The translations under genes were made by a program, and so were the position numbers. The notes under the pieces are model-generated. The model had not been told where the DNA came from. It searched no databases and saw nothing but the letters and a program-made list of their open reading frames with translations. This document shows positions 26,333-34,805 of a stretch of 64,000 nucleotides of DNA, piece after piece. The stretch is from Streptomyces sp. AC1-42W (lineage in GTDB: Bacteria > Actinomycetota > Actinomycetes > Streptomycetales > Streptomycetaceae), in the NCBI RefSeq assembly GCF_003248355.1, contig NZ_QKWY01000001.1, positions 3,881,786-3,945,785 of the forward strand, given 5' to 3'. Positions within the stretch are counted from its first letter, which is position 1. Each line of letters starts with the position of its first letter.

Positions 26333-27163
26333 TCAGGCCGTGGTGGAGCGGGTCGAGGTGATCACCACGGATGTGTACGGCATCGTGACGTGGCCGCCGA
26401 GCCTGTCGATCGCGGCCCCGGCGCTCTTCAGGACCTCGGCCATCTTGTCCGGGGGGAGTTGCGTGAGGCCGCCGAAGGTGGGGAGCTGGTCGAGCCACTC
26501 CTCCCGGGAGTAGGTGCGCTCCCAGGCGAAGTGCCATTGTTCGGGCTCGCTGAAGTTGCCGGTCCGGCGGATTCCGTCGGCGATCTTCGCGAACAGCGGC
26601 TGGTAGGCGTCCACGGCCGCACCCTTCAGCAGGCCGGGGTTGAACGGGGAACCGGGGGCGACTCGCTGAAGTGCTTCGGCAAGCGCGTCGATCATCTCGG
26701 CCGGGAGCTGGGGGACGTGGTGGAAGGGGGCGAGCCGGCCGCCGGGCCGGAGCACCTGGGCCGCCTTGGCCGCACCGGCGACGGGGTCGACCCAGTGCCA
26801 GGCGGTGCCGGCGATGACCACGTCGAACTTCCGCCCCGCCGGCTGCCAGTCCTCGAACCTGGCGACCTCGACCTCGATACGGCTCTGCCGCGCGAAGGCG
26901 GCCATCCGTTCGTCGGGCTCGACGCCGAGCACCGAGCACCCGGCCGCCCGGAATTGGCGGGCCTCGATGCCGGTCCCCGCTCCGACGTCGAGGACGCGCC
27001 GACCGGGGCTTGCCGCGACGATCCTGTCCACCAGGGCCTGCGGATACGACGGTCGGGCGCGGTCGTAGCGTTCGGCGTCCACGCCGAAGGACTCGGCCGT
27101 CCGCCGGTGGAGGTGAGGCTCGGGAACGGACTCGTCCGGCTGCTCCTGCGATAGAGTGGGCAT
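26333..27163 (-). CDS. SAM-dependent methyltransferase, paralogue 2
   Basis: A 276-aa class I methyltransferase with SAM motif VLDVGAGTGIEA near residue 57, the acidic GVEPDE strand end, and QVLRPGGRLAPF. The ATG at 27163 lies within operator 1, and a TAGGGT box (27176-27171) is seven bases upstream, which fits a leaderless start between two operators. It is divergent from the paralogous TetR. The gene is intact, unlike its counterpart at 12616. The substrate is unknown; small-molecule O- or C-methylation is the usual role of this type. Confidence 0.85.
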   Translation of the reverse strand: MPTLSQEQPDESVPEPHLHRRTAESFGVDAERYDRARPSYPQALVDRIVAASPGRRVLDVGAGTGIEARQFRAAGCSVLGVEPDERMAAFARQSRIEVEVARFEDWQPAGRKFDVVIAGTAWHWVDPVAGAAKAAQVLRPGGRLAPFHHVPQLPAEMIDALAEALQRVAPGSPFNPGLLKGAAVDAYQPLFAKIADGIRRTGNFSEPEQWHFAWERTYSREEWLDQLPTFGGLTQLPPDKMAEVLKSAGAAIDRLGGHVTMPYTSVVITSTRSTTA

Positions 27164-27192
27164 GTGCCCACCCTAGTGGGCGAGTGCCCACT
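27156..27192. promoter_or_regulatory. Two TetR operators, GGGC-N4-GCCC, over the start codon
   Basis: GTGGGCA-TG-TGCCCAC (27156-27171) covers the methyltransferase start codon, and AGTGGGC-GAGT-GCCCACT (27175-27192) covers the region upstream of its -10 box. The core and spacing match the operators at 12528-12567. Confidence 0.7.
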
Positions 27193-27223
27193 TGTTAAGG
27201 CGGGCGGCGCGGAAGGGAAGACG

Positions 27224-27823
27224 ATGCCGTCAGGGGTGCACATTCACAACGTGCGCGGCCAGTTGTTCGAAGCCGCTGAGCGCGTGCTGCTTCGGGATGG
27301 GCCCGACGCGTTGACCAGCCGTGCGGTCACGGATGAGGCGAACTGCGCCAAGGGCGTGCTGCACCGGCACTTCACCGACTTCGACGCGTTCCTGGCAGAA
27401 CTCGTCCGCGACCGCGTCCGCGGCATCGAGGAACGGACCACGACCCTGCGCGCGTGCGCCGGCTCCGGGAACGTGGTGGACAACCTCGCCGACGCGCTTC
27501 AGGACCTGTTCGGGCCGGTCACGGTGGCCATCGTCGCGCTCATCACCTTCCGTGACGGCCTCCGCGCCCGGCTGCGCGAGGACGGGCTGACCGGCATTCC
27601 ACTGGCTGTGCAGGGCGCCGCCATGATCGCCGCCTATCTCACGGCCGAGCGGGAGTTGGGGCGCGTGGCCGGTGACGCGGACATCGACACCCTCGCCCCC
27701 ACCCTCGTCGGGGCCGGGTATCTGCTGTTCGCCGACCGGACGAGTGCCCCGCCGCAGACCGCAGCCGTCCGCAAGATGGTGGCCACCGTGATCGCGGGCG
27801 TGCTGCGGCCCCCTCAGCCGTAG
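27224..27823 (+). CDS. TetR-family repressor, paralogue 2
   Basis: A 199-aa TetR protein. ALTSRAVTDEANCAKGVLHRHF is nearly the same helix-turn-helix as in the TetR at 11912. I start it at the ATG 27224 with GGAAGGGA upstream; the in-frame start at 27164 lies inside operator 1 and is unlikely. It is divergent from the methyltransferase and probably controls both genes through the two operators. The matching recognition helices and operator cores predict cross-talk with the paralogue. Confidence 0.85.
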   Translation: MPSGVHIHNVRGQLFEAAERVLLRDGPDALTSRAVTDEANCAKGVLHRHFTDFDAFLAELVRDRVRGIEERTTTLRACAGSGNVVDNLADALQDLFGPVTVAIVALITFRDGLRARLREDGLTGIPLAVQGAAMIAAYLTAERELGRVAGDADIDTLAPTLVGAGYLLFADRTSAPPQTAAVRKMVATVIAGVLRPPQP

Positions 27824-27887
27824 GCCGGGCCCGTCACCGCGCCCGCCAGGTCGGCGTACGGCGGTGGACCTGGCGCCCCGGGGGGAG

Positions 27888-28565
27888 TCAGGAGGCGAGT
27901 GCGGGGGAGCGGGAGGTGTCCGCGGCCGCGTCGGGGTTCGGGATGCACTGGTCGGGAGTCGTGCTGTGCTCGGGGTAGTGGCAGGCCTCCAGAAGCAGGT
28001 CGCCGCGGACCCCGCCCACGTACGAAATCTCGGTGGGCCGCTCCGGGACCGGGTCCTTCGTGGGCTTCTCCAGCAGATCGGCACGGAAGCCGTGGGCGCG
28101 GGAGGAGACCCGATAGATCCAGCCCCCGTCGTCGGCCTTGGCGACCAGCGCCCGGGCGGTGGCCGGGTCGGGGAAGGCGGGCACTCCGGCGCCGGCGGCC
28201 TTCTGCTCCCAGCCCGTGGGCAACGCCGCCTCCACGACATGGGCCTTGAACAGGCCGATCCACGGCCAGGCCGCGCCCCCCTCGCGCTGCCGCAAACCGT
28301 GCCGGAAGGCGTCAGCGCCCTGGAACGGGTTCAAGGCGGCACTGCCCACCGCCCAGGTCCCGACGTCCCCGGAGAACCAGGGCAGGCTTCCGGCGTCCTG
28401 GGTGGGCCACAGGCGCTCCCAGTCGATCGGCATCACGGCGACGTCCCGCGGTGTGGCTCGCACGGGGAGCCCGGCAAGCGTTCGATCCGGCGACCTCGGC
28501 ACGGGCCATCCGGCGCAGTCCGAGCCGGCGGCTCGTACCGTCAGTCCGCCGCCTCGGGCTGCCAC
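27888..28565 (-). CDS. Hypothetical protein, 5' end uncertain
   Basis: The 225-aa frame is coding-like from about residue 25: LAGLPVRATPRDVAVMPIDW, GWEQKAAGAGVPAF, ISYVGGVRGDLLLEACHYP. I do not recognise the family. The GTG start at 28565 has no clear ribosome site and the first residues are compositionally poor, so the real start may be at an internal ATG (28433) or the 5' end may be lost. Three Cys and the many Pro/Asp residues suggest an extracytoplasmic protein, but no signal peptide is visible. Confidence 0.45.
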   Translation of the reverse strand: MAARGGGLTVRAAGSDCAGWPVPRSPDRTLAGLPVRATPRDVAVMPIDWERLWPTQDAGSLPWFSGDVGTWAVGSAALNPFQGADAFRHGLRQREGGAAWPWIGLFKAHVVEAALPTGWEQKAAGAGVPAFPDPATARALVAKADDGGWIYRVSSRAHGFRADLLEKPTKDPVPERPTEISYVGGVRGDLLLEACHYPEHSTTPDQCIPNPDAAADTSRSPALAS

Positions 28566-28593
28566 CCGGAGGCCCAGTCGTCGAGCGGGGCCA

Positions 28594-28839
28594 GAGCTTC
28601 TCGAAGGGTCCTGCCCTTACCAGGACATCGACTGGTACGCCGGCGCCGCGGGTGAGCACCTCGGCACGTCGCAGACAGACGGACGGGGAATCGCCACCAT
28701 CGAGGGAGGCAGCATCAGCGATATCGGCACCTCCATCACCGGTGAGATCGGCGGGTACTCCGCCAAGTACCTCGGCAACGAAGAGTTCCTTCCCTCGGAG
28801 GGGCACGGCCGGGTCGTCCCGGTCTTCGGTATCAGCTGA
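28594..28839 (+). pseudogene. C-terminal fragment of unknown protein
   Basis: The plus-strand frame ends with DIDWYAGAAGEHLGTSQTDG, GGSISDIGTSITGEIGGYSA and a stop at 28837-28839. The composition is coding-like, but there is no start or upstream domain, and an unrelated gene abuts on the other strand. It looks like a remnant left by a deletion. The family is not recognised. Confidence 0.35.
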
Positions 28840-29205
28840 ACAACCCCGGCGCGGCGGATGCCGGCCGGGAAGCCAGGCATCCGCCGCAGGCCCTTCGCGC
28901 GGACCACGGCGGCGTCAACGACGTACGCCCGCAGGGCCGGTGCCCCCACCTGCCTGCCCGAGACCCGCCGACGTACTGACCACGGCCCCGCTCGGGCGCC
29001 GGAAGCCAATCACGTCCGGCGACACACCAGCCCAGCCCGCATGACCCACTGAACGGCTGCCACGACCTGGTCACCTGGGACCGCCCGGCAATCGCCCGCA
29101 GCACCAGCGCGGCCACCGCTCCCGGCCGGCTGGGCGCACCCCGCCCCACGGCCGCCGCACCGACGCGGCGGCGCGGTCCCTTCCTCCCGAACACGAAAGA
29201 CACGC
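28840..29205. other. Intergenic, no gene seen
   Basis: Several open frames exist only because of GC bias. None has a ribosome site or recognisable motif. Confidence 0.4.
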
Positions 29206-29796
29206 ATGAACAAGCACACATCCTTCGGCGTCCTGCTGGGCGCCGTCATCCTGGCCATGGCGACCGCCTCCACCCCCGCGGCAGCAGCCGGGAGCCTCAT
29301 CAAGAACGGCACCTTCTCCGACCCCAGCGCCCCGGCCGGGGGCTACGTGGAGTACGAGGACGGCGAGAACCTCGGCGCCTGGCAGGTCGGCGCCTCCACC
29401 CCGCACGGCGGAGTGACGCTCTACAGCCGCGCCCTCACCCAGTACACCTACCAGGCCGTCGACATCGGCCCCGGAACCCTCTCCCAGGACTTCGAAGCGG
29501 ATGAGGGCTCCGTCGTCAGCGTCACCTGGAAGCACGCCCGCAACACCGACCCCGCATGCGCCAGGGACATGGGAGACCAGTCCTACAGCGCCCAGGTGAT
29601 TCCCCCGCCCACCTCCGACCCCATCGGCGACTCCTACACCCCCATCGGCCCCCGCTTCGCCGCCGTCAACAAGAGCCTCCAGTTCATCGCCGGCGAAGAC
29701 CACTTCACTCTGGAGTTCGCCGGACGCGCACCGGATGGATGCGGTCCGCTGATCACCGACGTCACCGCCAAGGTCGTCGGCTACGTCCACCCCTGA
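29206..29796 (+). CDS. Secreted DUF642/choice-of-anchor-like protein
   Basis: A 196-aa protein. A signal peptide (VLLGAVILAMATASTPAAAA) precedes LIKNGTFSDP, the typical NGxFE-type start of DUF642-like secreted jelly-roll domains. GAWQVGA then follows, with VDIGPGTLSQDFEADEG and a SVTWKHARN core. Two Cys (PACARD, DGCGPL) could form a disulphide. Such domains bind carbohydrate or occur in cell-wall or spore-surface proteins. No anchor motif follows. A strong hairpin 36 bp past the stop probably terminates transcription. Confidence 0.65.
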   Translation: MNKHTSFGVLLGAVILAMATASTPAAAAGSLIKNGTFSDPSAPAGGYVEYEDGENLGAWQVGASTPHGGVTLYSRALTQYTYQAVDIGPGTLSQDFEADEGSVVSVTWKHARNTDPACARDMGDQSYSAQVIPPPTSDPIGDSYTPIGPRFAAVNKSLQFIAGEDHFTLEFAGRAPDGCGPLITDVTAKVVGYVHP

Positions 29797-29832
29797 CGCC
29801 GCACCCCGCAACACACGGCAGATGCAGTGCCG

Positions 29833-29863
29833 GAAGCCCCAGACCAGCAGCGCCTGGGGCTTC
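29833..29863. terminator. Hairpin terminator
   Basis: GAAGCCCCAG and CTGGGGCTTC form 10-bp perfect arms with an 11-base loop, 36 bp downstream of the secreted protein gene. Confidence 0.7.
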
Positions 29864-29994
29864 ACAGCGTGTGCGTCGGGCCCTCAGCGCGTGGACAACC
29901 GGAGCGGCTTTCCCTTGCTCAACGACCACTGCCTGGTCCCGAACCGGGCGCAGCGCTCGGACGGCTCCTGGTACGGCGTACGCATGTCGAACCG

Positions 29995-30578
29995 TCAAGC
30001 AGAGCCGTCCTGGCGGTTTCGCCCGGCGGCCTCTACGGCGGCGAGGGTGGCGTCGAGCCGGCCGGCGGCCTCCTCGGCTACGGGCGCGACGGCGTCGAGG
30101 CCGGTGAGGGTGAGCATGGCCTCGGGGTCGAAGGCCTGGACGACCACCTCGTCGCCATCGGCTCGCACGACGACGTTGCAGGGCAGCAGCAGCCCGATGG
30201 ACCGGTCTACCTCCAGAGCCCGGTGAGCCAGGGGAGGGTTGCAGGCGCCGAGGATCAGATAGGGCTCCATGTCGTGATCTAAGGGCTGTCCCGTAATCCC
30301 CGGCGGGCGCACGACGACAGCTACGGCACCTCGCTGCGTTGTCGGAACGTCCGAATACGTCCAGTATGCGAACGCCCCTCCGCCTTGCGATGCACCGCAT
30401 CTGACGCCGCGCGCTGATCCACCGGGGATTACGGGACAGCCCTTAGCTTCGCCTTGAGGGTCGCCTTCACGTCGATCTCGGTCAGGACGCCGAAACCCTG
30501 GTCGGCCAAGGCGCTGCGGACGTTCTGCTGCACCTGATCGAAAGGTCCCTCGACGGTCACTGTGCGGTCGTACGGCAT
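29995..30578 (-). pseudogene. DUF302 protein interrupted by MITE
   Basis: The N-terminal part (30578-30446) reads MPYDRTVTVEGPFDQVQQNV to KATLKAK, and the C-terminal part reads DHDMEPYLILGACNPPLAHR to RNRQDGSA. Removing the MITE and one TA joins them in frame as AAG-CTA-GAT, giving a normal 139-aa DUF302 protein, so the insertion is recent. DUF302 proteins are small, often in oxidative, thiol or metal-stress settings. The gene has GGAGGAGG before its ATG and a CsoR-like operator upstream. As it stands it is inactivated, since 164 bp shifts the frame. Confidence 0.8.
30282..30443. mobile_element. 162-bp MITE, copy 2
   Basis: The sequence appears identical to 8550-8711, with TA on each side (30280-30281, 30444-30445). 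It splits the DUF302 gene, and the restored reading frame fixes both ends and the 2-bp target duplication. Confidence 0.9.
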
Positions 30579-30660
30579 CAGGGCGCCTCCTCCGTCTTCT
30601 GCCACGCGTGCCTCCGAGCCCGAGGGCCCCCGGCGCCGTGACAGTCACGACTTCCAGTAC

Positions 30661-30677
30661 TTACCCCCGGAGGGTAA
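30661..30677. promoter_or_regulatory. CsoR/RicR-like operator
   Basis: The 17-bp near-palindrome TTACCCCCGGAGGGTAA has the TACCC...GGGTA form bound by CsoR-family copper or persulfide sensors. It lies 83 bp upstream of the DUF302 start. Nothing else could be assigned in 30579-30916. Confidence 0.5.
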
Positions 30678-30916
30678 GGCTCGGCACAGCTTGAGCTTGG
30701 CATTGACAGCGGCGCGAAACGTCACGGTCGAGGTGTCGATCCGCGCCCGGCAGCCGCACAACGCCACCCGCCCCAACCGCTTCCCCGGACAGCCCCCGCC
30801 GCCTTCGAACCAGGCAGCCGTTCCACGAACAACGCGCCTTCGACCTTGCCCGATCCGCGAGTTGGCCACGGGAGGTGACCAGGGCATCTGCCGAACAATT
30901 GAGTAGCCTCGCCCCC

Positions 30917-31906
30917 ATGGCTGCGGGCGAGGGAACCGAGCACACCGGTAGCAATCTTGATGACCAGGTCTGGGGCGCGACGCGTGCCTGGGTCGAGAAG
31001 GGGCTCTCCGAGGCAGAACGCATCGAGGATGTCACGCGGTTACGTGGCGGCTGGACGTCGGAAATGCGCCGGCTGGACATCGGGGGGCCGGGCGGTCGGC
31101 GGTCGCTGGTCCTGCGGTCTTTCGTCAAGCCCTTCTACGTTCGCCACGCGGAGGGCCTGCTGATCCGCGAGGCAGCGGTTCTGCGCCGGCTCGGCAGCAC
31201 GGACGTCCCTGCGGCCACCCTGGTGGCCGTGGACCCGACGGCACAGTACTGCGACCGTCCGTCCCTGCTGATGTCGATGCTGCCGGGGACCGTGCGCCTG
31301 GGCGAAGAGGGCGCCGAGCAGCGTGCCGAACTGCTCGCCCACCAGTTGCTACGCATCCACAGGCTGCCCGTGACCGCACAGGAACGGCCTCGCGCCTATC
31401 AGGCGTGGACCTCTCCCGAGCGGGTGCGCCCGCCCGCGGACACCGAGCGGCCCGAGCTGTGGCAACGGGCCGTGGATGTGATCCGCCGGGAGCCGCCGGA
31501 CTACCGGGCCTGTTTCCTGCACCGGGACTTCCATCCCGGCAATGTCCTCTTCACCGGCGACGGCGACGGCGACGGGCTGCGGATCAGCGGCGTCGTCGAC
31601 TGGGTGGAGACCTCGTGGGGACCGGCCGACCTGGACGTGGCCCATTGCTCGACAGCCCTCGCCCTCCTTCACGGGGTTTCCGCCGGCATGCGGTTCTCCG
31701 ACCTCTACGTCGCGGCGGGAGGAACGCTGGCCGAGGACCACGCTTCTCATCTCTACTGGCGTCTGCTGGACGCCTTGGCCTTCGCTCCGGACGCGGAGAA
31801 GGTCGCCGTACCGTGGCGCGAGGTGGGCCGCACCGATCTGACCCCCGCCCTGCTGACCAGGCGTCTGGAGGGGTACCTCCAGGCACTTTTCGCCCGCTAC
31901 GCCTGA
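30917..31906 (+). CDS. APH-family phosphotransferase
   Basis: A 329-aa aminoglycoside/homoserine-kinase-fold protein. The catalytic loop HRDFHPGNVLF and the Mg-binding VVDWVETSWG are both intact. A TAGCCT box ends seven bases before the ATG at 30917, so a leaderless transcript is likely. It is not closely similar to the APH-like kinase at 931. The substrate is unknown; this type (APH domain with WG/PxxxD) is more often a metabolite or antibiotic kinase than a protein kinase. It has no operon partner. Confidence 0.8.
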   Translation: MAAGEGTEHTGSNLDDQVWGATRAWVEKGLSEAERIEDVTRLRGGWTSEMRRLDIGGPGGRRSLVLRSFVKPFYVRHAEGLLIREAAVLRRLGSTDVPAATLVAVDPTAQYCDRPSLLMSMLPGTVRLGEEGAEQRAELLAHQLLRIHRLPVTAQERPRAYQAWTSPERVRPPADTERPELWQRAVDVIRREPPDYRACFLHRDFHPGNVLFTGDGDGDGLRISGVVDWVETSWGPADLDVAHCSTALALLHGVSAGMRFSDLYVAAGGTLAEDHASHLYWRLLDALAFAPDAEKVAVPWREVGRTDLTPALLTRRLEGYLQALFARYA

Positions 31907-32086
31907 AGCCCGATCGGCTGCCCGCAGCCAGGAACACGGGACAGCCGTACACCCAGTCGTTCGGGCCGTCCAGCGACCGACACAATCAGGCAAGGATCAG
32001 TGCCTCAGCGGTGCCCTCACGGACCTGGCGGCGAGAAGCCGAAGGCGGGTCTCGTGGGTTGTGTCAGCCCCCTGAAAGGTACTCCG

Positions 32087-34090
32087 TTGGCACAGCACAA
32101 GCAGCACCCGGACCGGACCACCGAGTCCCGAGCCTCCCAAGCCCGTAAACCCGAGCTCATGGACGCGACCCGGCTCCTCGCGCTCCAGAGCACCTCGGGC
32201 AACGCCGCCGTCGTGCAAATGCTGCGGCTCTCCGGCTACCCCTATGCCCAGTCGCCCTCCGTCCAGCGCACGGGCCAGGCTCAGGAGCAGCATGCCCACG
32301 GGGCTGATTGCGGCCATCAGCACAGCGTCCCCGGTGGGCCCGCGGTCCAGCGTTCAGCCGTCCACGCCGTACTGCGCAGCGGCGGCAGCCCCCTGGGCTC
32401 CGCAATACGCAGCGAGATGGAGGCCCGGCTCGGCGCCGACTTCTCCGACGTCCGTATCCACACCGACAGCGCCGCGCGGGCATCCGCGGCCGAAGTCGGC
32501 GCCCGCGCCTACACCAGCGGCAGCCACGTCGTCATCGGCGAAGGCGGGGCGGACAAACACACCCTCGCCCACGAACTCACCCATGTCATCCAGCAGCGCT
32601 CCGGACCGGTCGCCGGCACGACCAACGGCGCGGGGCTGAAAGTGAGCGACCCGAACGACCGATTCGAGCGGGAGGCGGAAGCGAACGCGCACCGGGTCCT
32701 GGCGGGGCCGGTGCCGACGGCGCAAGGACGCGAAGACGGCTCGGCGTCACCGCGGCAGGCGGCGCAGGCGCCGGTCCAGCGGGCGACCGGGCCGACGCCC
32801 GCCGGTGCGCCGACCGTCCAGCGCGCGGTCACCCACGATCACCCGATCGTGAACTCGGACCACCGGGCGCAGTCGGTGGAGGTGCACAACATCGCGGGGA
32901 AGCCCCTGGGCCCGAGCGCGAACCAGCCGACGGTCGACACATTCGGCTGGCAGGAGCTGCGACAGGCCGGGCACACGCTGGGGAACCGCATCCCCGGGGT
33001 GCAGAACTCGCACTACAACGCCGTGCGCATGCACTTGTGGAACGGGCGGCTCGGCGGGCCCGGGGACAAGACGTACAACCTCGCCCCCGGGCCGGCGGTC
33101 GTCAACAGTTCCATGTCGGCCGGCCCGGAGATGAGCGCGAAGAACGCGGTCGAGCAGGGCGAGACGATCTGGCTGCACACCTGGGTGCAGTACCGGAACA
33201 GTTCGAACGTCGCGAACGACTTCGCCTCCGTCATCCCCAGCGACATGTGGATGGAATGGGGCCTCATGCAGAACTCGACGACCCCCGGGCCGCGGAAAGA
33301 GCAGTGGCACGAACGGATCGACCAGCCCGCCGGTGCGCTCACCCCCGCGCAACAGCAGGTACTGCAGAATGTGGCGACCCCGGCGGCCCTGGACGCACTG
33401 CTCAAACCCGTTGGCCAGCCGCATGCCAGCAAGCAGGAACAGGCTCAGGCCTACGAGCTTGTCCCGGCAGCCCTGAAGCCGCACATGCTGATCAACTATC
33501 CCAGCATCTACCAGAGCTTCGACACGGCGGCCCGGGCGAGTGTGCTCTGCCAACTCGCGCCGGTCGACGTTCTCCAATTGGCGAACCACCATGGATACTT
33601 GACCGCTCCGCGCGACTTCGCGGAGATGATCATGTCTCCGCTCTACTCCGTCCCGACGCAACCGCACCTGCAGGCAATCATGCGCCTGGTTCCCCGACAG
33701 GACTGGGACACCGTCGTCCTGGCGGCCGGTTCGGACTGCCTGGCCCATCTCGGTGACATCGGCCTGGAACTCGCCCGCACCAACATGCAGATTTTCAAGC
33801 TCTGTGATCCTCTGCAAAGGATCGAGGCCATGGACGGCATGGATGCCGCCGGATTCCAGGGCTTGTTCGCCGACCAGAACCGGAGCCGATACATCGATGA
33901 ATGGGCCATGCAGCGGGGCGGCCCGACTGCCGGCGAGCGCGAGGTATTCGTCCGCGCGAGGCGCGACGCGAACCAGCTGACTCCGGCCATGTACACCAGC
34001 TACTGCAAATTCATCAGCCCCGGACTGCGGGAAGAGGAGCGAGCACGGGGCGTGGCCGCCGGCACCATTCGCACCAGCGGCCGCCGATAG
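32087..34090 (+). CDS. DUF4157 toxin-like protein with nuclease-like domain
   Basis: A 667-aa protein. Residues about 100-200 form DUF4157 (LGADFSDVRIHTDSAA, LAHELTHVIQQ with an HExxH zinc site), a domain found in effectors carried by extracellular contractile injection systems. From about residue 245 a different region has a VRMHLWNGRLGGPGDKTYNL segment followed by N..M, recalling DNA/RNA non-specific endonuclease toxins, but the usual RGH is not preserved. A C-terminal helical region follows. The start is uncertain: a TTG at 32087 with GAAAGG, or an ATG at 32159. The immunity-like gene lies just downstream. Confidence 0.7.
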   Translation: MAQHKQHPDRTTESRASQARKPELMDATRLLALQSTSGNAAVVQMLRLSGYPYAQSPSVQRTGQAQEQHAHGADCGHQHSVPGGPAVQRSAVHAVLRSGGSPLGSAIRSEMEARLGADFSDVRIHTDSAARASAAEVGARAYTSGSHVVIGEGGADKHTLAHELTHVIQQRSGPVAGTTNGAGLKVSDPNDRFEREAEANAHRVLAGPVPTAQGREDGSASPRQAAQAPVQRATGPTPAGAPTVQRAVTHDHPIVNSDHRAQSVEVHNIAGKPLGPSANQPTVDTFGWQELRQAGHTLGNRIPGVQNSHYNAVRMHLWNGRLGGPGDKTYNLAPGPAVVNSSMSAGPEMSAKNAVEQGETIWLHTWVQYRNSSNVANDFASVIPSDMWMEWGLMQNSTTPGPRKEQWHERIDQPAGALTPAQQQVLQNVATPAALDALLKPVGQPHASKQEQAQAYELVPAALKPHMLINYPSIYQSFDTAARASVLCQLAPVDVLQLANHHGYLTAPRDFAEMIMSPLYSVPTQPHLQAIMRLVPRQDWDTVVLAAGSDCLAHLGDIGLELARTNMQIFKLCDPLQRIEAMDGMDAAGFQGLFADQNRSRYIDEWAMQRGGPTAGEREVFVRARRDANQLTPAMYTSYCKFISPGLREEERARGVAAGTIRTSGRR

Positions 34091-34119
34091 GCAACACTGA
34101 ACGAAGGAGGTGGTTTCCG

Positions 34120-34749
34120 ATGGCCGGAGCAGGATACCGGGAGCGGTTCCACACCATGCTCGACGGATTGCGGGAACACCCGCGCATCGAGGTCAGATAC
34201 ACGAGCCTCGCCGACCCGGCCACCGAGGCGGACCTCCAAGCGGCGGCCACCGCCTGCGGCGGCTCGCTCCCGCCGGACCTGGCACGGTTCTACGCGGAGA
34301 TGGACGGCTGCTACCTGGAATGGGCGCACACCCTGAATCCGGACGGGCCACGCGGGGACCGCGACACGGGGACCATCAGCATCCAGCCCATCGGCGAAGT
34401 GTTCCTGCAGGGCCCCGCGCGCGGCTTCCTCGACGCCGACCCCCGGTTCCGGCACGTCCTCCCCTTCGACATCTTCGTGCCCGAGTCCTGCGGCGCCCTC
34501 ATGAGGGAGCCGGACGGGTCCGTACCCGACGAGACGTATCTGCACATCTTCGGCGAAGGGAGCCTCCGCACCGGATACGGCTTCGCGGCATACCTCGACC
34601 GTGCCTTCGCCGCACGCGGCTGCTGGTCATGGGTCAGCTCGCTGTGCGCCGAGAACCAGGACGACGACGAGGTGGCCGCCTTCCGCCACACCCTGGAAAC
34701 CCTGTTCCCCGACGTCGACCTGTCGATGTTCCGGCCCGGCCCAGCCTGA
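34120..34749 (+). CDS. SUKH/SMI1-KNR4-like immunity protein
   Basis: A 209-aa protein with a strong ribosome site (AAGGAGGT) and start 30 bp after the toxin-like gene. The SUKH signature is visible: helix ATEADLQAAATACGGSLPPDLARFYAEMDG, of which CGGSLPPDLARFYAEMDG is the core, then strands including GTISIQPIGEVF and VLPFDIF. SUKH proteins neutralise toxins, often nucleases, by direct binding. Its position argues it protects the producer from the DUF4157 protein. The long spacing of strand motifs makes the exact SUKH subgroup uncertain. Confidence 0.7.
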   Translation: MAGAGYRERFHTMLDGLREHPRIEVRYTSLADPATEADLQAAATACGGSLPPDLARFYAEMDGCYLEWAHTLNPDGPRGDRDTGTISIQPIGEVFLQGPARGFLDADPRFRHVLPFDIFVPESCGALMREPDGSVPDETYLHIFGEGSLRTGYGFAAYLDRAFAARGCWSWVSSLCAENQDDDEVAAFRHTLETLFPDVDLSMFRPGPA

Positions 34750-34805
34750 GATCGGCGCCTGAGATCGGCTCTCTCCGTACGGTGCGGGGCCCGGCCGGCG
34801 ACTTC

